Notes under the pieces: generated by a model | Told to the model about the DNA's origin: nothing | The model's database searches: none | Seen by the model: only the letters and a program-made list of their open reading frames with translations | Made by a program: the position numbers and the translations under genes | DNA from: Croceibacterium atlanticum | GTDB lineage: Bacteria; Pseudomonadota; Alphaproteobacteria; Sphingomonadales; Sphingomonadaceae | Assembly: GCF_001008165.2 (NCBI RefSeq) | Contig: NZ_CP011452.2 | Span: forward strand, 2,976,001-3,040,000 | Direction of reading: 5' to 3' | Length of the DNA stretch: 64,000 bases | In this document: piece after piece, positions 15,572 through 22,714 of the stretch | Layout: each line of letters opens with the position of its first letter | Position numbering within the stretch: position 1 is the first letter of the stretch

Positions 15572-16132
15572 GTGCAGGCCAATGGAGAAAAAAGGCCGGG
15601 CCGCCGGGATGCGGAGGCGGACCAGGGCGGTGAAAGGAAGATCAACAAGGTTGGTACGCTGCACCAGCTGCTGAAGCTGACCAACCGGCTGATGGCGCCG
15701 TTTTCCACCCATCTGGCGGATCGTTATTCCATCAGCATGAATGAATTCCGGATGCTGATGGCGATCGGCTGGCTTGGCCCCTGCGCCAGCCATGAACTGT
15801 CCGAACATACCGGCGTCAATGCGATGAGCGTCAGCCGCGCCGTGGCCACGCTGGAAAAACATGGCCGCATCTCCGTGGAACCGGACCCGCGCAATCGGCG
15901 GCGCAAGACGCTGCGCCTCACGGAAGAGGGGGAACGGCTTTATGCCATCATGCGCCCGCAAAGCGTGAAGGTGGCCGAATATCTGCTGCACAAGCTTTCG
16001 GACGAAGATGTGGCGGCGCTGGACCGGATCATGGATGTGCTGATCTGCACGCTGGAAGCCACCGATGATCGCGGCAATTCGCTGTTCCTCGAATCCACGC
16101 GGCCCGAAGGCGAACAGGCGGACGAAGACTGA
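15572..16132 (+). CDS. MarR-family transcriptional regulator
   Basis: GTG 15572 follows AGGGGGG by five bases. The 186-residue product has an N-terminal helix region (TLHQLLKLTNRLMAPFSTHL), the winged HTH (about residues 55-118: ISMNEFRMLMAIGWLGPCASHELSEHTG in two pieces, NAMSVSRAVATLEKHG, PRNRRRKTLRLTEEG with the wing arginines) and a C-terminal dimerisation helix, then an acidic tail. MarR proteins are usually repressors released by a phenolic ligand or a CoA thioester. It lies divergent from the stilbene dioxygenase with a TAACGGCTGTTA site between, and the same palindrome occurs at three more divergent promoters in the island. It probably controls them all. Confidence 0.92.
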   Translation: MQANGEKRPGRRDAEADQGGERKINKVGTLHQLLKLTNRLMAPFSTHLADRYSISMNEFRMLMAIGWLGPCASHELSEHTGVNAMSVSRAVATLEKHGRISVEPDPRNRRRKTLRLTEEGERLYAIMRPQSVKVAEYLLHKLSDEDVAALDRIMDVLICTLEATDDRGNSLFLESTRPEGEQADED

Positions 16133-16221
16133 CCGCAAATCCTGTCCGCAATGGATGGCCAGACCGGGGCGCCTTGCGTTAGAGGCGCGCGAAACCAACA
16201 ACAGCAGACGATGGAGACGGC

Positions 16222-16653
16222 ATGATGGACCTGGACGAGAGACTTTCGATCGAGGCGCAATGCATCCGGCTCGTCAATCACTACGCCAATCTCAACGATG
16301 CGCAGGACTGGGACGCGGTCGCCCGGCTTTATACCGAAGATGCGCGATTCATGCGGCCCAGCGGCGGCGATCCGGTGATCGGGCGGGAAGCGATTCTGGA
16401 AAGCTTCAAGGCGCGCAAGCCGCGTGCGCAGCGCCATGTGATCGCCAATACGGTGGTGGATGTGGAAGGCCCGGCAACGGCCCGCGCCTTCAGCGCGATC
16501 CTGCTTTTCCAGGGCGAAGTCGCACCCGAAGGCGAACTGCCCGAAATGAGCGCGAATTCGCCGCTGGTCGGCTGGTTCCGCGACCGGATCGTGCTGACCC
16601 CCGAAGGCTGGCGCTTTGCCGAACGTGTCGGCGGGCTTGATTTCAAGCCCTGA
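16222..16653 (+). CDS. NTF2/SnoaL-like protein (SnoaL_4 type)
   Basis: A 143-residue protein, start ATG 16222 (a second ATG follows directly) with GGAGA upstream. The pattern LVNHYANLNDAQDWDAVARLYTEDARF, IGREAILESF and the strands RHVIANTVVDV and WRFAERVGGL is typical of the SnoaL_4 / ring-hydroxylating-dioxygenase-beta-like branch. It lies 89 bases downstream of marR on the same strand and its 3' end overlaps the convergent transporter gene by 11 bases. Enzyme activity is unknown; lyase or isomerase activity is typical for relatives. Confidence 0.78.
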   Translation: MMDLDERLSIEAQCIRLVNHYANLNDAQDWDAVARLYTEDARFMRPSGGDPVIGREAILESFKARKPRAQRHVIANTVVDVEGPATARAFSAILLFQGEVAPEGELPEMSANSPLVGWFRDRIVLTPEGWRFAERVGGLDFKP

Positions 16654-17848
16654 TATCCTTGCGGATCACCTTCGGGATCAGCAGCGTCAGCAGCACGCAC
16701 AGCCCGACGGGGATGGTCAGCGACAGGAAATAGCCCGCGGGGGAAACCCCGCCGTCGATCAATGCCGCGCCGATGGGCGGCGCGGCGATTGCGCCAATGC
16801 GCGAAATCGCCACAGCCGCACCAATCGCGGATGACAGTACGGTGGACGGGAACAGCTTGGGGCTGAGCGCCATCAGCGCGCCGTGAATGCCCGTGATCCC
16901 GCCGCCTGCAATCAGCAGCAGAATGCTCCAGCTCAGCGGATCGGCCGGTGTTCCCCATATCGCCAGGAAAGCGACGCCGATCAGCAGATAGCCGATGGTC
17001 AGCGTCAGGCCCGGCTTCCACCTGTCCAGCAGGAAGGCCAGGAAAATGCTGACAAACAGGCCCGCACCCTGCAGCAATCCCTGTATCCTTACGGCGAGAT
17101 CCACATCGAATCCGGCATTGGGCAGCACCACCGGCGTCCAGCTCACCAGCATGTAGAGCGCAATTGCGTTTATCATGTAGGTGGAGGCGAAAACGGCCAG
17201 CGGGAAGGCCAGCGGTGGCCGCAGCAAGTCCATCAGCGGCACGCCGGATTTGGTCCCCGATGCGGGTCTGGCGCCATCCGCCGCCGCCTTGTTGCCGGGC
17301 AGGACAAAAGCCAGCCCGATCCCGAGCATCAGCGCGATCCCGCCGGGCACGAGGAACAGCATTTCCCATCCGCCCCAGCCGACCAGTTCCGGCGCGGTGA
17401 AGCCGGCCGCCATGGCACCGATGGCGATACCGGCCGACACCACGGCCATGACCGTGGAACGGCGCCCTTCCGGCGCGATTTCCGAAGAAAGGGCGGAAAC
17501 ATTGGCGAGGCAGGCGCCCAGTGCGATGCCCGTCAGCAATCGCCAGATGGCAAAGGTGGCGATGCTGGCGGAAAGCGCCGTGGCCAGGGTGGTCACCGCG
17601 ATGACCAGGCAGCCGGTAACGATGATCCGTTTTCGCCCGAACCTGTCGCCCAGCGGGGCGATCAGCAGGGCGCCGATGCCAAGGCCCACCAGCACGGCGG
17701 AATGGACCACCCAGAAATCGGTTTCCTTCAGGCCGAGTTCGGGCGCGAGATATTTCTGCGCCAGGGCCATGGCGTTCAGGTCATAGCCGTCGATCAGCAT
17801 TACGCCCGCCAGCAGGATCAGCGCGGCGATACGGCGCCCGCCGGTCAT
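16643..17848 (-). CDS. MFS transporter, aromatic acid:H+ symporter-like
   Basis: ATG 17848 overlaps the upstream stop codon (ATGA) and is preferred; a GTG at 17863 is also in frame. The 401-residue protein has twelve predicted membrane segments. LIDGYDLNAMALA in TM1 is the DGxD motif of the aromatic acid:H+ symporter (PcaK/VanK/BenK) family, and the loop 2-3 motif GDRFGRKRIIVTG is the MFS signature. The middle loop is hydrophilic (PGNKAAADGARPASGTKSG). It likely imports aromatic acids across the inner membrane with protons, or exports products. It is coupled to the tandem NTF2-like gene at 17845. Confidence 0.9.
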   Translation of the reverse strand: MTGGRRIAALILLAGVMLIDGYDLNAMALAQKYLAPELGLKETDFWVVHSAVLVGLGIGALLIAPLGDRFGRKRIIVTGCLVIAVTTLATALSASIATFAIWRLLTGIALGACLANVSALSSEIAPEGRRSTVMAVVSAGIAIGAMAAGFTAPELVGWGGWEMLFLVPGGIALMLGIGLAFVLPGNKAAADGARPASGTKSGVPLMDLLRPPLAFPLAVFASTYMINAIALYMLVSWTPVVLPNAGFDVDLAVRIQGLLQGAGLFVSIFLAFLLDRWKPGLTLTIGYLLIGVAFLAIWGTPADPLSWSILLLIAGGGITGIHGALMALSPKLFPSTVLSSAIGAAVAISRIGAIAAPPIGAALIDGGVSPAGYFLSLTIPVGLCVLLTLLIPKVIRKDIRA

Positions 17849-18705
17849 GAGCGGGAATCCCACGGGCTGGGCATGTGATAGGGCACGGTATGGAACACGG
17901 CCTCCACCTGTTCGATGGCACCGGCGCGGATCTTGAACGCTTCGGCCAGGTAATAGGAATGGGGCCTGCGCACCGGGCTGGATGCCGGGGTGCCGTCGGC
18001 CAGTTCATAATCCCCGACAATGCCGCAATGATCGATAAAGCCATGGGCCAGCACGATGCCGCGTTCCTCATCCACCAGCGGGAATCGGCGCGCACGCAGC
18101 CGATCATCGTAACGATACCAGCCGAGCGCGAATTGTTCTTCGCAACCCAGCCGCGCGATGGGCAGGGGGAAATCCTGGTTGTTGGTCGTCTGCACCCCGT
18201 TTTCCACGCGGTTGCAATGCGGGTGGAATTTCGTGTTGATCGTGCCGTCATTGCGTTCGATCGTTTCGAAATAGCCATTGGCGATTTCCAGCAATTCCTC
18301 CCGCGGGGAGGTTTCGCCCGCGGGCACCATCGCTTCCATCACCGGCTTGAGTTCGAATTTCTGGCCCTTGAAGGGGAAGCCTTCATCGGCATTGCGGGCG
18401 ATCACTGTCTCCGCCTCGGCAATCCGGCCGTCTTTGATGCCCAGCCTGAAGGCGGCGGGGGAAAGCGCATCTGTTTCCTCGACACAGGTGAACAGCGCGA
18501 CCTGCCCGGTCCGCTCATCGGCGAATCGCAGGTCATAATCGCCGCGCGCTGTGATCGTGTTCCACAACCCGTCGCCGGGTTGCAGCACGACATTGTTTTC
18601 CGAATTCAGGAAATCATCCGCCCATTCCACACCGGCGGGATCGCGCCGTTCCAGCGCGGCGATGAAGCGGTCCAGGACTGCATAAAGTTCTTCTCGTGTG
18701 GCCAA
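17845..18705 (-). CDS. Tandem NTF2-like protein of unknown function
   Basis: The start is TTG 18705, backed by GAGGGAGAGGG just upstream. The 286-residue protein appears to contain two NTF2-like halves: about 1-130 (REELYAVLDRFIAALERRDP, LRFADERTGQVALFTCVE, FRLGIKDGRIAEAETVIARN) and about 131-286 (REELLEIANGYFETIERNDG, HPHCNRVENGVQTTN, FPLVDEERGIVLAHGFIDH, KIRAGAIEQVEAVFHTVPYHMPSPW). Both halves open with the same REEL...I/F..ER pattern. The HPHCNR motif may hold active-site residues. Similar proteins are mostly annotated as hypothetical. It is coupled to the MFS gene and divergent from an SDR across a TAACGAGCGTTA operator. Confidence 0.72.
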   Translation of the reverse strand: MATREELYAVLDRFIAALERRDPAGVEWADDFLNSENNVVLQPGDGLWNTITARGDYDLRFADERTGQVALFTCVEETDALSPAAFRLGIKDGRIAEAETVIARNADEGFPFKGQKFELKPVMEAMVPAGETSPREELLEIANGYFETIERNDGTINTKFHPHCNRVENGVQTTNNQDFPLPIARLGCEEQFALGWYRYDDRLRARRFPLVDEERGIVLAHGFIDHCGIVGDYELADGTPASSPVRRPHSYYLAEAFKIRAGAIEQVEAVFHTVPYHMPSPWDSRS

Positions 18706-18748
18706 GACCCTCTCCCTCGCTTGACTCTGCGTGGTGCTACCTGAAAAG

Positions 18749-18760
18749 TAACGAGCGTTA
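18749..18760. promoter_or_regulatory. MarR-type operator candidate, copy C (TAACGAGCGTTA)
   Basis: A perfect TAACG-N2-CGTTA palindrome lies in the 89-base gap between the divergent tandem NTF2-like gene (start 18705) and the SDR (start 18795). Confidence 0.65.
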
Positions 18761-18794
18761 AAGTCGCGTTCGGAAGCGTGGCGAGGGAGAGGGT

Positions 18795-19550
18795 ATGGAG
18801 CCGGCAGGAAAATGCGCCGTGGTCACGGGCGGCAATTCGGGGCTTGGCCGCGCCACGGCTGAATGGCTGGCCGCCGCCGGGGCGAAGGTCGTATCGCTCG
18901 ACCCGACTGGCGAAGCGCCGGATGGCGTGCGCCATATCGCCTGTGACGTATCGGATCATGCCGCCGTGCAGGCGGCCGTGGATTCAATCGACGGGCCGAT
19001 CCACATATTGATCAATTGTGCCGGCATTGGCGGCATCGGCCCCATCGCATCGGCAGAAGGGCCGGGCGACATGGCCGCTTTCCGCAAAGTGGTGGAAGTA
19101 AATTTGCTGGGCGCGGCCAATGTAACGGCCGCCGTCGCCGCGCGGATGATCGGCAATGATCCCGTGGGGGAAGACGGCGAACGCGGGGCGATCGTCAATG
19201 CCTGTTCCATCGCCAGTTTCGAAGGGCAGGAAGGCATGGGCGCCTACACCGCCAGCAAGTCCGCGATGGCTGGGCTGTGCCTGGTCTGGGCGCGCGATCT
19301 GTCGCGCCATGGCATTCGCGTGAACGGCATCGCGCCCGGCTTCATGGCAACGCCGATGGTGGCGCATCTGCCGGATGATTTCGTGGCCGAATTGCTGGCC
19401 GATACAGAATTTCCCAAACGCGCGGGACGGGCCGAGGAATTTGCCGAGGTTGTCGATTTCGTGCTGCATACACCCCTGCTCAATGGCGAAGTGATCCGGC
19501 TCGATGCCGGGGCACGTCCGCCTGCGCGCACCAAATGGTCGATGGATTGA
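18795..19550 (+). CDS. Short-chain dehydrogenase/reductase
   Basis: A 251-residue classical SDR, start ATG 18795 with GAGGGAGAGGG upstream. Motifs: VVTGGNSGLGRATAEWL, NCAGIGGIGP, VNACSIASFEG with the catalytic Ser, YTASKSAMAGL with Tyr-Lys, and NGIAPGFMATPM. The layout resembles 3-hydroxyacyl-CoA dehydrogenase type 2 / HSD10-like SDRs. It opens the run SDR - flavoprotein - cytochrome - unknown protein. It may oxidise the alcohol formed by hydration at the benzylic carbon in the next enzyme's reaction. The cofactor is probably NAD, as Asp36 follows beta-strand 2 (VVSLDPTG). Confidence 0.9.
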   Translation: MEPAGKCAVVTGGNSGLGRATAEWLAAAGAKVVSLDPTGEAPDGVRHIACDVSDHAAVQAAVDSIDGPIHILINCAGIGGIGPIASAEGPGDMAAFRKVVEVNLLGAANVTAAVAARMIGNDPVGEDGERGAIVNACSIASFEGQEGMGAYTASKSAMAGLCLVWARDLSRHGIRVNGIAPGFMATPMVAHLPDDFVAELLADTEFPKRAGRAEEFAEVVDFVLHTPLLNGEVIRLDAGARPPARTKWSMD

Positions 19551-19555
19551 AATAG

Positions 19556-21115
19556 ATGGCCGATATTCCGCTTCCCCCCGGCTTCACCGAAGCCAAGGTC
19601 ACCCAGGCCCAGCGCGCCTTTGAAAGCGTGCTGGGCGCGAAGAAGGTGTTCTTCACCGATCTCGACCGAACGAGTTACGAAGACAAGTTCGCCGTCGACG
19701 ATGCGGCGCATCACCCGGTAGGCGCGATCGCGCCCGAAAGCGTGGAGGAGGTGCAGGCCGCCTTGCGCGTGGCGAACCAGTATCGCCTGCCGATCTGGCC
19801 GATCAGCCGCGGCAAGAATCTGGGATATGGCGGCACCGCCCCCCTGCTCGCGGGCAGTGTGGTGATGGATCTCAGCCGCATGAAGAAGATCGAATTTGAC
19901 GAGGCGAACGGAACCGTCATCGTCGAACCGGGCGTCAGCTTCTACGACCTGTATGATTACATCCAGGCCAATAATCTGCCTTTCTGGATCAGCACGCCGG
20001 GCAATAGCTGGGGCTCGGTCATGGGCAATGCGCTGGATCGCGGGCTGGGCTACACGCCCTATGGCGAACATACGAAGCGCATTTGCGGCATGGAAGTGGT
20101 GCTGCCCAGCGGCGAACTGGTGCGCACCGGCATGGGCGCGGCGCAAGGTGCGCCCAGCTGGCAGCTTTACCCCTTCGGCTTTGGCCCCGGCTGGGACCAG
20201 ATGTTCGTGCAGTCCAATTTCGGCGTCGTCACCAAGATGGGTCTGTGGCTGATGCCGGAACCGGAAAGCCTGATGGGCATGGATGTCGAATTCGACCGGC
20301 CCGAAGACCTGAAGGCGATGATCGACACGATCGGCCCGCTGCGCCGCGAAGGCGTGCTGCAGCAGAGCCCCAGCATCGGCAACTGGCTGCGTGCCGCCGC
20401 CGTGCTGACCACGCGCGACCAGTGGACGGATGAACCCGGCGCCCTGTCCGATGCAGTGATCGACAAGATCCGCAAGCAGTTCGGCATTGGCTGGTGGGGC
20501 GTGTCGCTGCGTCTTTACGGCCGGGAAGAGGTGAACAAGGCGGCCTACAAGATCCTCGAAAAGGCGATGAACGACATCAACCCGATGGCGATCAAGCCGA
20601 CCAGCTGGGTGAAGGGCGAACCGCTTGAATATACCGGCTGGACCGGCACGCCGATGACGTTCCCGATGCAGAATGTGAACTGGTATGGCGGCCGCGGCGG
20701 CCATATCGGCTTTTCGCCCGTCCTGCCGCAGGATGGCACGGCGGCGCTGGAACAGTTCAAGCGGACCTATGCCCGCTATCAGGAATACGGGATGGATTAT
20801 CAGGGCAGCTTCGCCTTTGGCGAACGCCACCTGCTGAATGTCAACGCGATGATCTTCGACAAGGATTCGCCGGAAATGATGGCGAAGGTGGATCCCTTCT
20901 TCCGCACGCTGGTGGCCGATGCGAAACAGCACGGATATTGCGAATACCGCACCCATCTCGATTATATGGACCTCGTATCCGACACTTATGATTTCAATGG
21001 CGGTTCGCTGCGCAGGTTGAACGAAACGGTGAAGGACGCACTCGATCCCAATGGCATTCTGGCGCCGGGGAAGAGCGGTATCTGGCCCAAGGGTTCCAAG
21101 GGGAGAGTGGCATGA
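19556..21115 (+). CDS. VAO/4-cresol-dehydrogenase-type FAD flavoprotein (alkylphenol hydroxylase large subunit)
   Basis: A 519-residue flavoprotein with the PCMH/VAO fold: an N-terminal FAD-binding domain (SRGKNLGYGGTAPLLAGSVV, STPGNSWGSVMGNALDRG, YTPYGEHTKRICGMEVVLP) and a C-terminal cap. Tyr91, Tyr464 and Arg465 (EYRTHL) match the phenolate-binding triad of 4-cresol dehydrogenase and vanillyl-alcohol oxidase. His383 (GGHIGFSPV) sits where VAO carries its FAD-linking histidine; I recall that 4-cresol dehydrogenase uses a tyrosine. It probably oxidises a 4-alkyl(enyl)phenol to a quinone methide that water then attacks. The cytochrome c gene overlaps its stop, so electrons likely go to haem rather than oxygen. 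Eugenol hydroxylase and the pinoresinol hydroxylase flavocytochrome are the nearest known systems. There is no signal peptide, although the partner is exported. Confidence 0.88.
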   Translation: MADIPLPPGFTEAKVTQAQRAFESVLGAKKVFFTDLDRTSYEDKFAVDDAAHHPVGAIAPESVEEVQAALRVANQYRLPIWPISRGKNLGYGGTAPLLAGSVVMDLSRMKKIEFDEANGTVIVEPGVSFYDLYDYIQANNLPFWISTPGNSWGSVMGNALDRGLGYTPYGEHTKRICGMEVVLPSGELVRTGMGAAQGAPSWQLYPFGFGPGWDQMFVQSNFGVVTKMGLWLMPEPESLMGMDVEFDRPEDLKAMIDTIGPLRREGVLQQSPSIGNWLRAAAVLTTRDQWTDEPGALSDAVIDKIRKQFGIGWWGVSLRLYGREEVNKAAYKILEKAMNDINPMAIKPTSWVKGEPLEYTGWTGTPMTFPMQNVNWYGGRGGHIGFSPVLPQDGTAALEQFKRTYARYQEYGMDYQGSFAFGERHLLNVNAMIFDKDSPEMMAKVDPFFRTLVADAKQHGYCEYRTHLDYMDLVSDTYDFNGGSLRRLNETVKDALDPNGILAPGKSGIWPKGSKGRVA

Positions 21116-21522
21116 AGCGGCTGGTATCCGTTGCGCTGGCAATGGCGCTGACGGCCTGTTCACAAGGTTCGGAAGCGGGTGTCGGCGGTGAAATCAGCGC
21201 CGCGCCCGGCGGCCCGCCGCCCATGCCGCAGCCGATCACCCTGGCGCAGCGGCCCGAAGCGACCGGCGGGGAAGCGCTCTATGTCGAATATTGCGCCATG
21301 TGCCACGCGCCCAACGGCATGGGCCACGGCCTGCTCGGCCGCCGCATGGACCAGCCGAACCTTGAACTGCGCGAGGATCTGACGGCCGAATATGTCGTCA
21401 CCGCGGCGCGCATGGGCATCGGCAACATGCCGGCGATCCCGCGCGGCGAAGTGAGCGATGAACAGCTGGAACAGATCGCGGAATATCTGGCCGCCGGTCC
21501 GCATGAGGGGGTGGCGCAATGA
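21112..21522 (+). CDS. Class I c-type cytochrome, lipoprotein partner of the flavoprotein
   Basis: A 136-residue protein with a lipoprotein signal (LAMALTAC, Cys16 lipidated) followed by a Gly/Pro-rich linker and a single cytochrome c domain: EYCAMCHAPNGMG binds haem (Cys61, Cys64, His65) and GIGNMPAIP supplies the distal Met. The start overlaps the flavoprotein stop (ATGA at 21112). It resembles the small subunit of 4-cresol dehydrogenase and eugenol hydroxylase but carries a lipobox. A membrane-anchored electron acceptor on the periplasmic side is the likely role, so the flavoprotein may be exported with a partner. Confidence 0.9.
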   Translation: MKRLVSVALAMALTACSQGSEAGVGGEISAAPGGPPPMPQPITLAQRPEATGGEALYVEYCAMCHAPNGMGHGLLGRRMDQPNLELREDLTAEYVVTAARMGIGNMPAIPRGEVSDEQLEQIAEYLAAGPHEGVAQ

Positions 21523-22055
21523 TCACCACCACACGCCGGGCCGCGCTGATCGGCGCGCTTGCCGTCCCGACCGTGGCCGGGCTGGCGCAATGGCGCTGGC
21601 GCCATGGGGAAGACAGCGTGCTGCTGCATGATTCCTCGCTGGCCGCTGGGCGCCGCTTTGCCGATGCCGGGCGGATGCGCGGCGGTGAAGTGCTTGCGCT
21701 GGAAGGGGATCGCATCCGCCTGGCCGGCAAGGTGCTTGAACGCCGGCCGTCCCTGATTGCCGGTGTCAGCCGCCATGCCGATGCGCTGATGCTGGAAGAT
21801 GTCGCGCGGGAATCCGGCTATGTGCGCGTGGCCGAAATCCATGGCCGCGCCCGCAGCTGTTCCGCCCAAAGCTGCCTCCCCGGATGGCAGGGTATTGCCC
21901 GCATGGCGCGGATGGCAGGGGGTGACTGGGTGGAAGCGCTGGCCGATTATGCCGCGAAACCCGGTGAAAGCGCCGGGCGCGCCCTGGCATCCGTGGCGGC
22001 GCCGCGGGTCGATCCCGGTCTGGTAATCGGCTGGGTCCTCGCGCCGCGCGGGTGA
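21519..22055 (+). CDS. Tat-signal-like protein of unknown function linked to the flavocytochrome
   Basis: A 178-residue protein overlapping the cytochrome stop (ATGA at 21519). The N-terminus ITTTRRAALIGALAVPTVAGLA has a twin arginine followed by a hydrophobic stretch, suggesting Tat export or a membrane anchor. The rest is mixed (DSSLAAGRRFADAGRMRGGEVLAL, a Cys pair in RSCSAQSCLPGW, WVEALADYAAKPGES). I do not recognise the family. Its coupling to the flavoprotein and cytochrome suggests a third subunit or an assembly/export helper; the Tat signal could let it carry the folded flavoprotein out. Confidence 0.65.
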   Translation: MITTTRRAALIGALAVPTVAGLAQWRWRHGEDSVLLHDSSLAAGRRFADAGRMRGGEVLALEGDRIRLAGKVLERRPSLIAGVSRHADALMLEDVARESGYVRVAEIHGRARSCSAQSCLPGWQGIARMARMAGGDWVEALADYAAKPGESAGRALASVAAPRVDPGLVIGWVLAPRG

Positions 22056-22071
22056 GGACGTTCGGCTGACA

Positions 22072-22104
22072 GGCGGCGATCCGGAATTTGCCCTGATCGC
22101 CGCC
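22072..22104. terminator. Convergent hairpin terminator
   Basis: GGCGGCGATC and GATCGCCGCC form a perfect 10-bp stem with a 13-base loop between the convergent genes ending at 22055 and 22122. No long T run. Confidence 0.6.
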
Positions 22105-22121
22105 CGTGATTGCCGGAATAT

Positions 22122-22619
22122 TTATTTCTTGATGATCAGGCTGGCGGGCCGCTTGCGCGGTTTCCATTCGCCATGGCCGGGGAAGTTCTTCAGCACTTCG
22201 CCGTCCCACAGCCGCACAAGGCGCCGCTTGAAACGCCAATTGCCATCCTCGCCCTTCACGGCATGATCGTCATACCAGCCGGCGAAGCGCAGCTCGAAGG
22301 GCGGCTCCCCATGGCATTCGGTGACGAAGGCGAAGCTCTTCATCTTTACCGAGCCATCTTCCTGCGGGAAATACTGGCACTGGGTCACATGATGCTGGCG
22401 GCCGGGGAAGCCGGGCGCATTGGAATAATGTTTGACCAGGCCGCGAATCCCTTCGTGGCCGTTCCAGATGTCCGGATCTTCGAACACCTCCTCGCTCATC
22501 AGGCAATCCTCGGTGAAGCATTCCACCAGGGCATCGGCATCGCCGGTATCGAGCGCCCAGCTGTAATTGGCGAGCAGATCCTGCAAGCCCAGGCGGTCTT
22601 CAACGGACAGTTTGTTCAC
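22122..22619 (-). CDS. NTF2/SnoaL-like protein (SnoaL_4 type)
   Basis: The start is GTG 22619, with GGGAGAG upstream; a longer frame to 22655 would run into the operator. The 165-residue product has DLLANYSWALDTGDADALVECFTEDCLM, VFEDPDIWNGHEGIRGLVKHY, GRQHHVTQC and FAGWYDDHAVKGEDGNWRFKRR, the SnoaL_4 pattern. Its HH pair and the YSWALD helix resemble the gene at 41458 (YARYAWGLD), so both may belong to the branch that includes the gamma-formaldehyde lyase LdpA, which makes lignostilbene from diarylpropane diols. It is divergent from the NmrA-like reductase across a TAACACTCGTTA site. Confidence 0.8.
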   Translation of the reverse strand: MNKLSVEDRLGLQDLLANYSWALDTGDADALVECFTEDCLMSEEVFEDPDIWNGHEGIRGLVKHYSNAPGFPGRQHHVTQCQYFPQEDGSVKMKSFAFVTECHGEPPFELRFAGWYDDHAVKGEDGNWRFKRRLVRLWDGEVLKNFPGHGEWKPRKRPASLIIKK

Positions 22620-22649
22620 GTATGGCTCTCCCTTCTGTTGCCTCAACCG

Positions 22650-22661
22650 TAACACTCGTTA
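22650..22661. promoter_or_regulatory. MarR-type operator candidate, copy D (TAACACTCGTTA)
   Basis: A near-perfect member of the TAACRnnYGTTA set lies between the divergent NTF2-like gene (start 22619) and NmrA-like gene (start 22715). One half-site is TAACA rather than TAACG. Confidence 0.6.
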
Positions 22662-22714
22662 TTATTGTTGCCAAGCAGGCGGGTTTACCTCTGCGTGCCT
22701 GAGGGAGAGGAATT

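Noticed and set aside
13914-15674. 586-codon open frame on the plus strand opposite the stilbene dioxygenase
   Set aside because: It mirrors the dioxygenase codons; the minus-strand protein has all four iron histidines, so the plus-strand frame is a shadow.
19244-21163. 639-codon open frame opposite the VAO-type flavoprotein
   Set aside because: It is antisense to a protein with clear FAD motifs and has no motif of its own.
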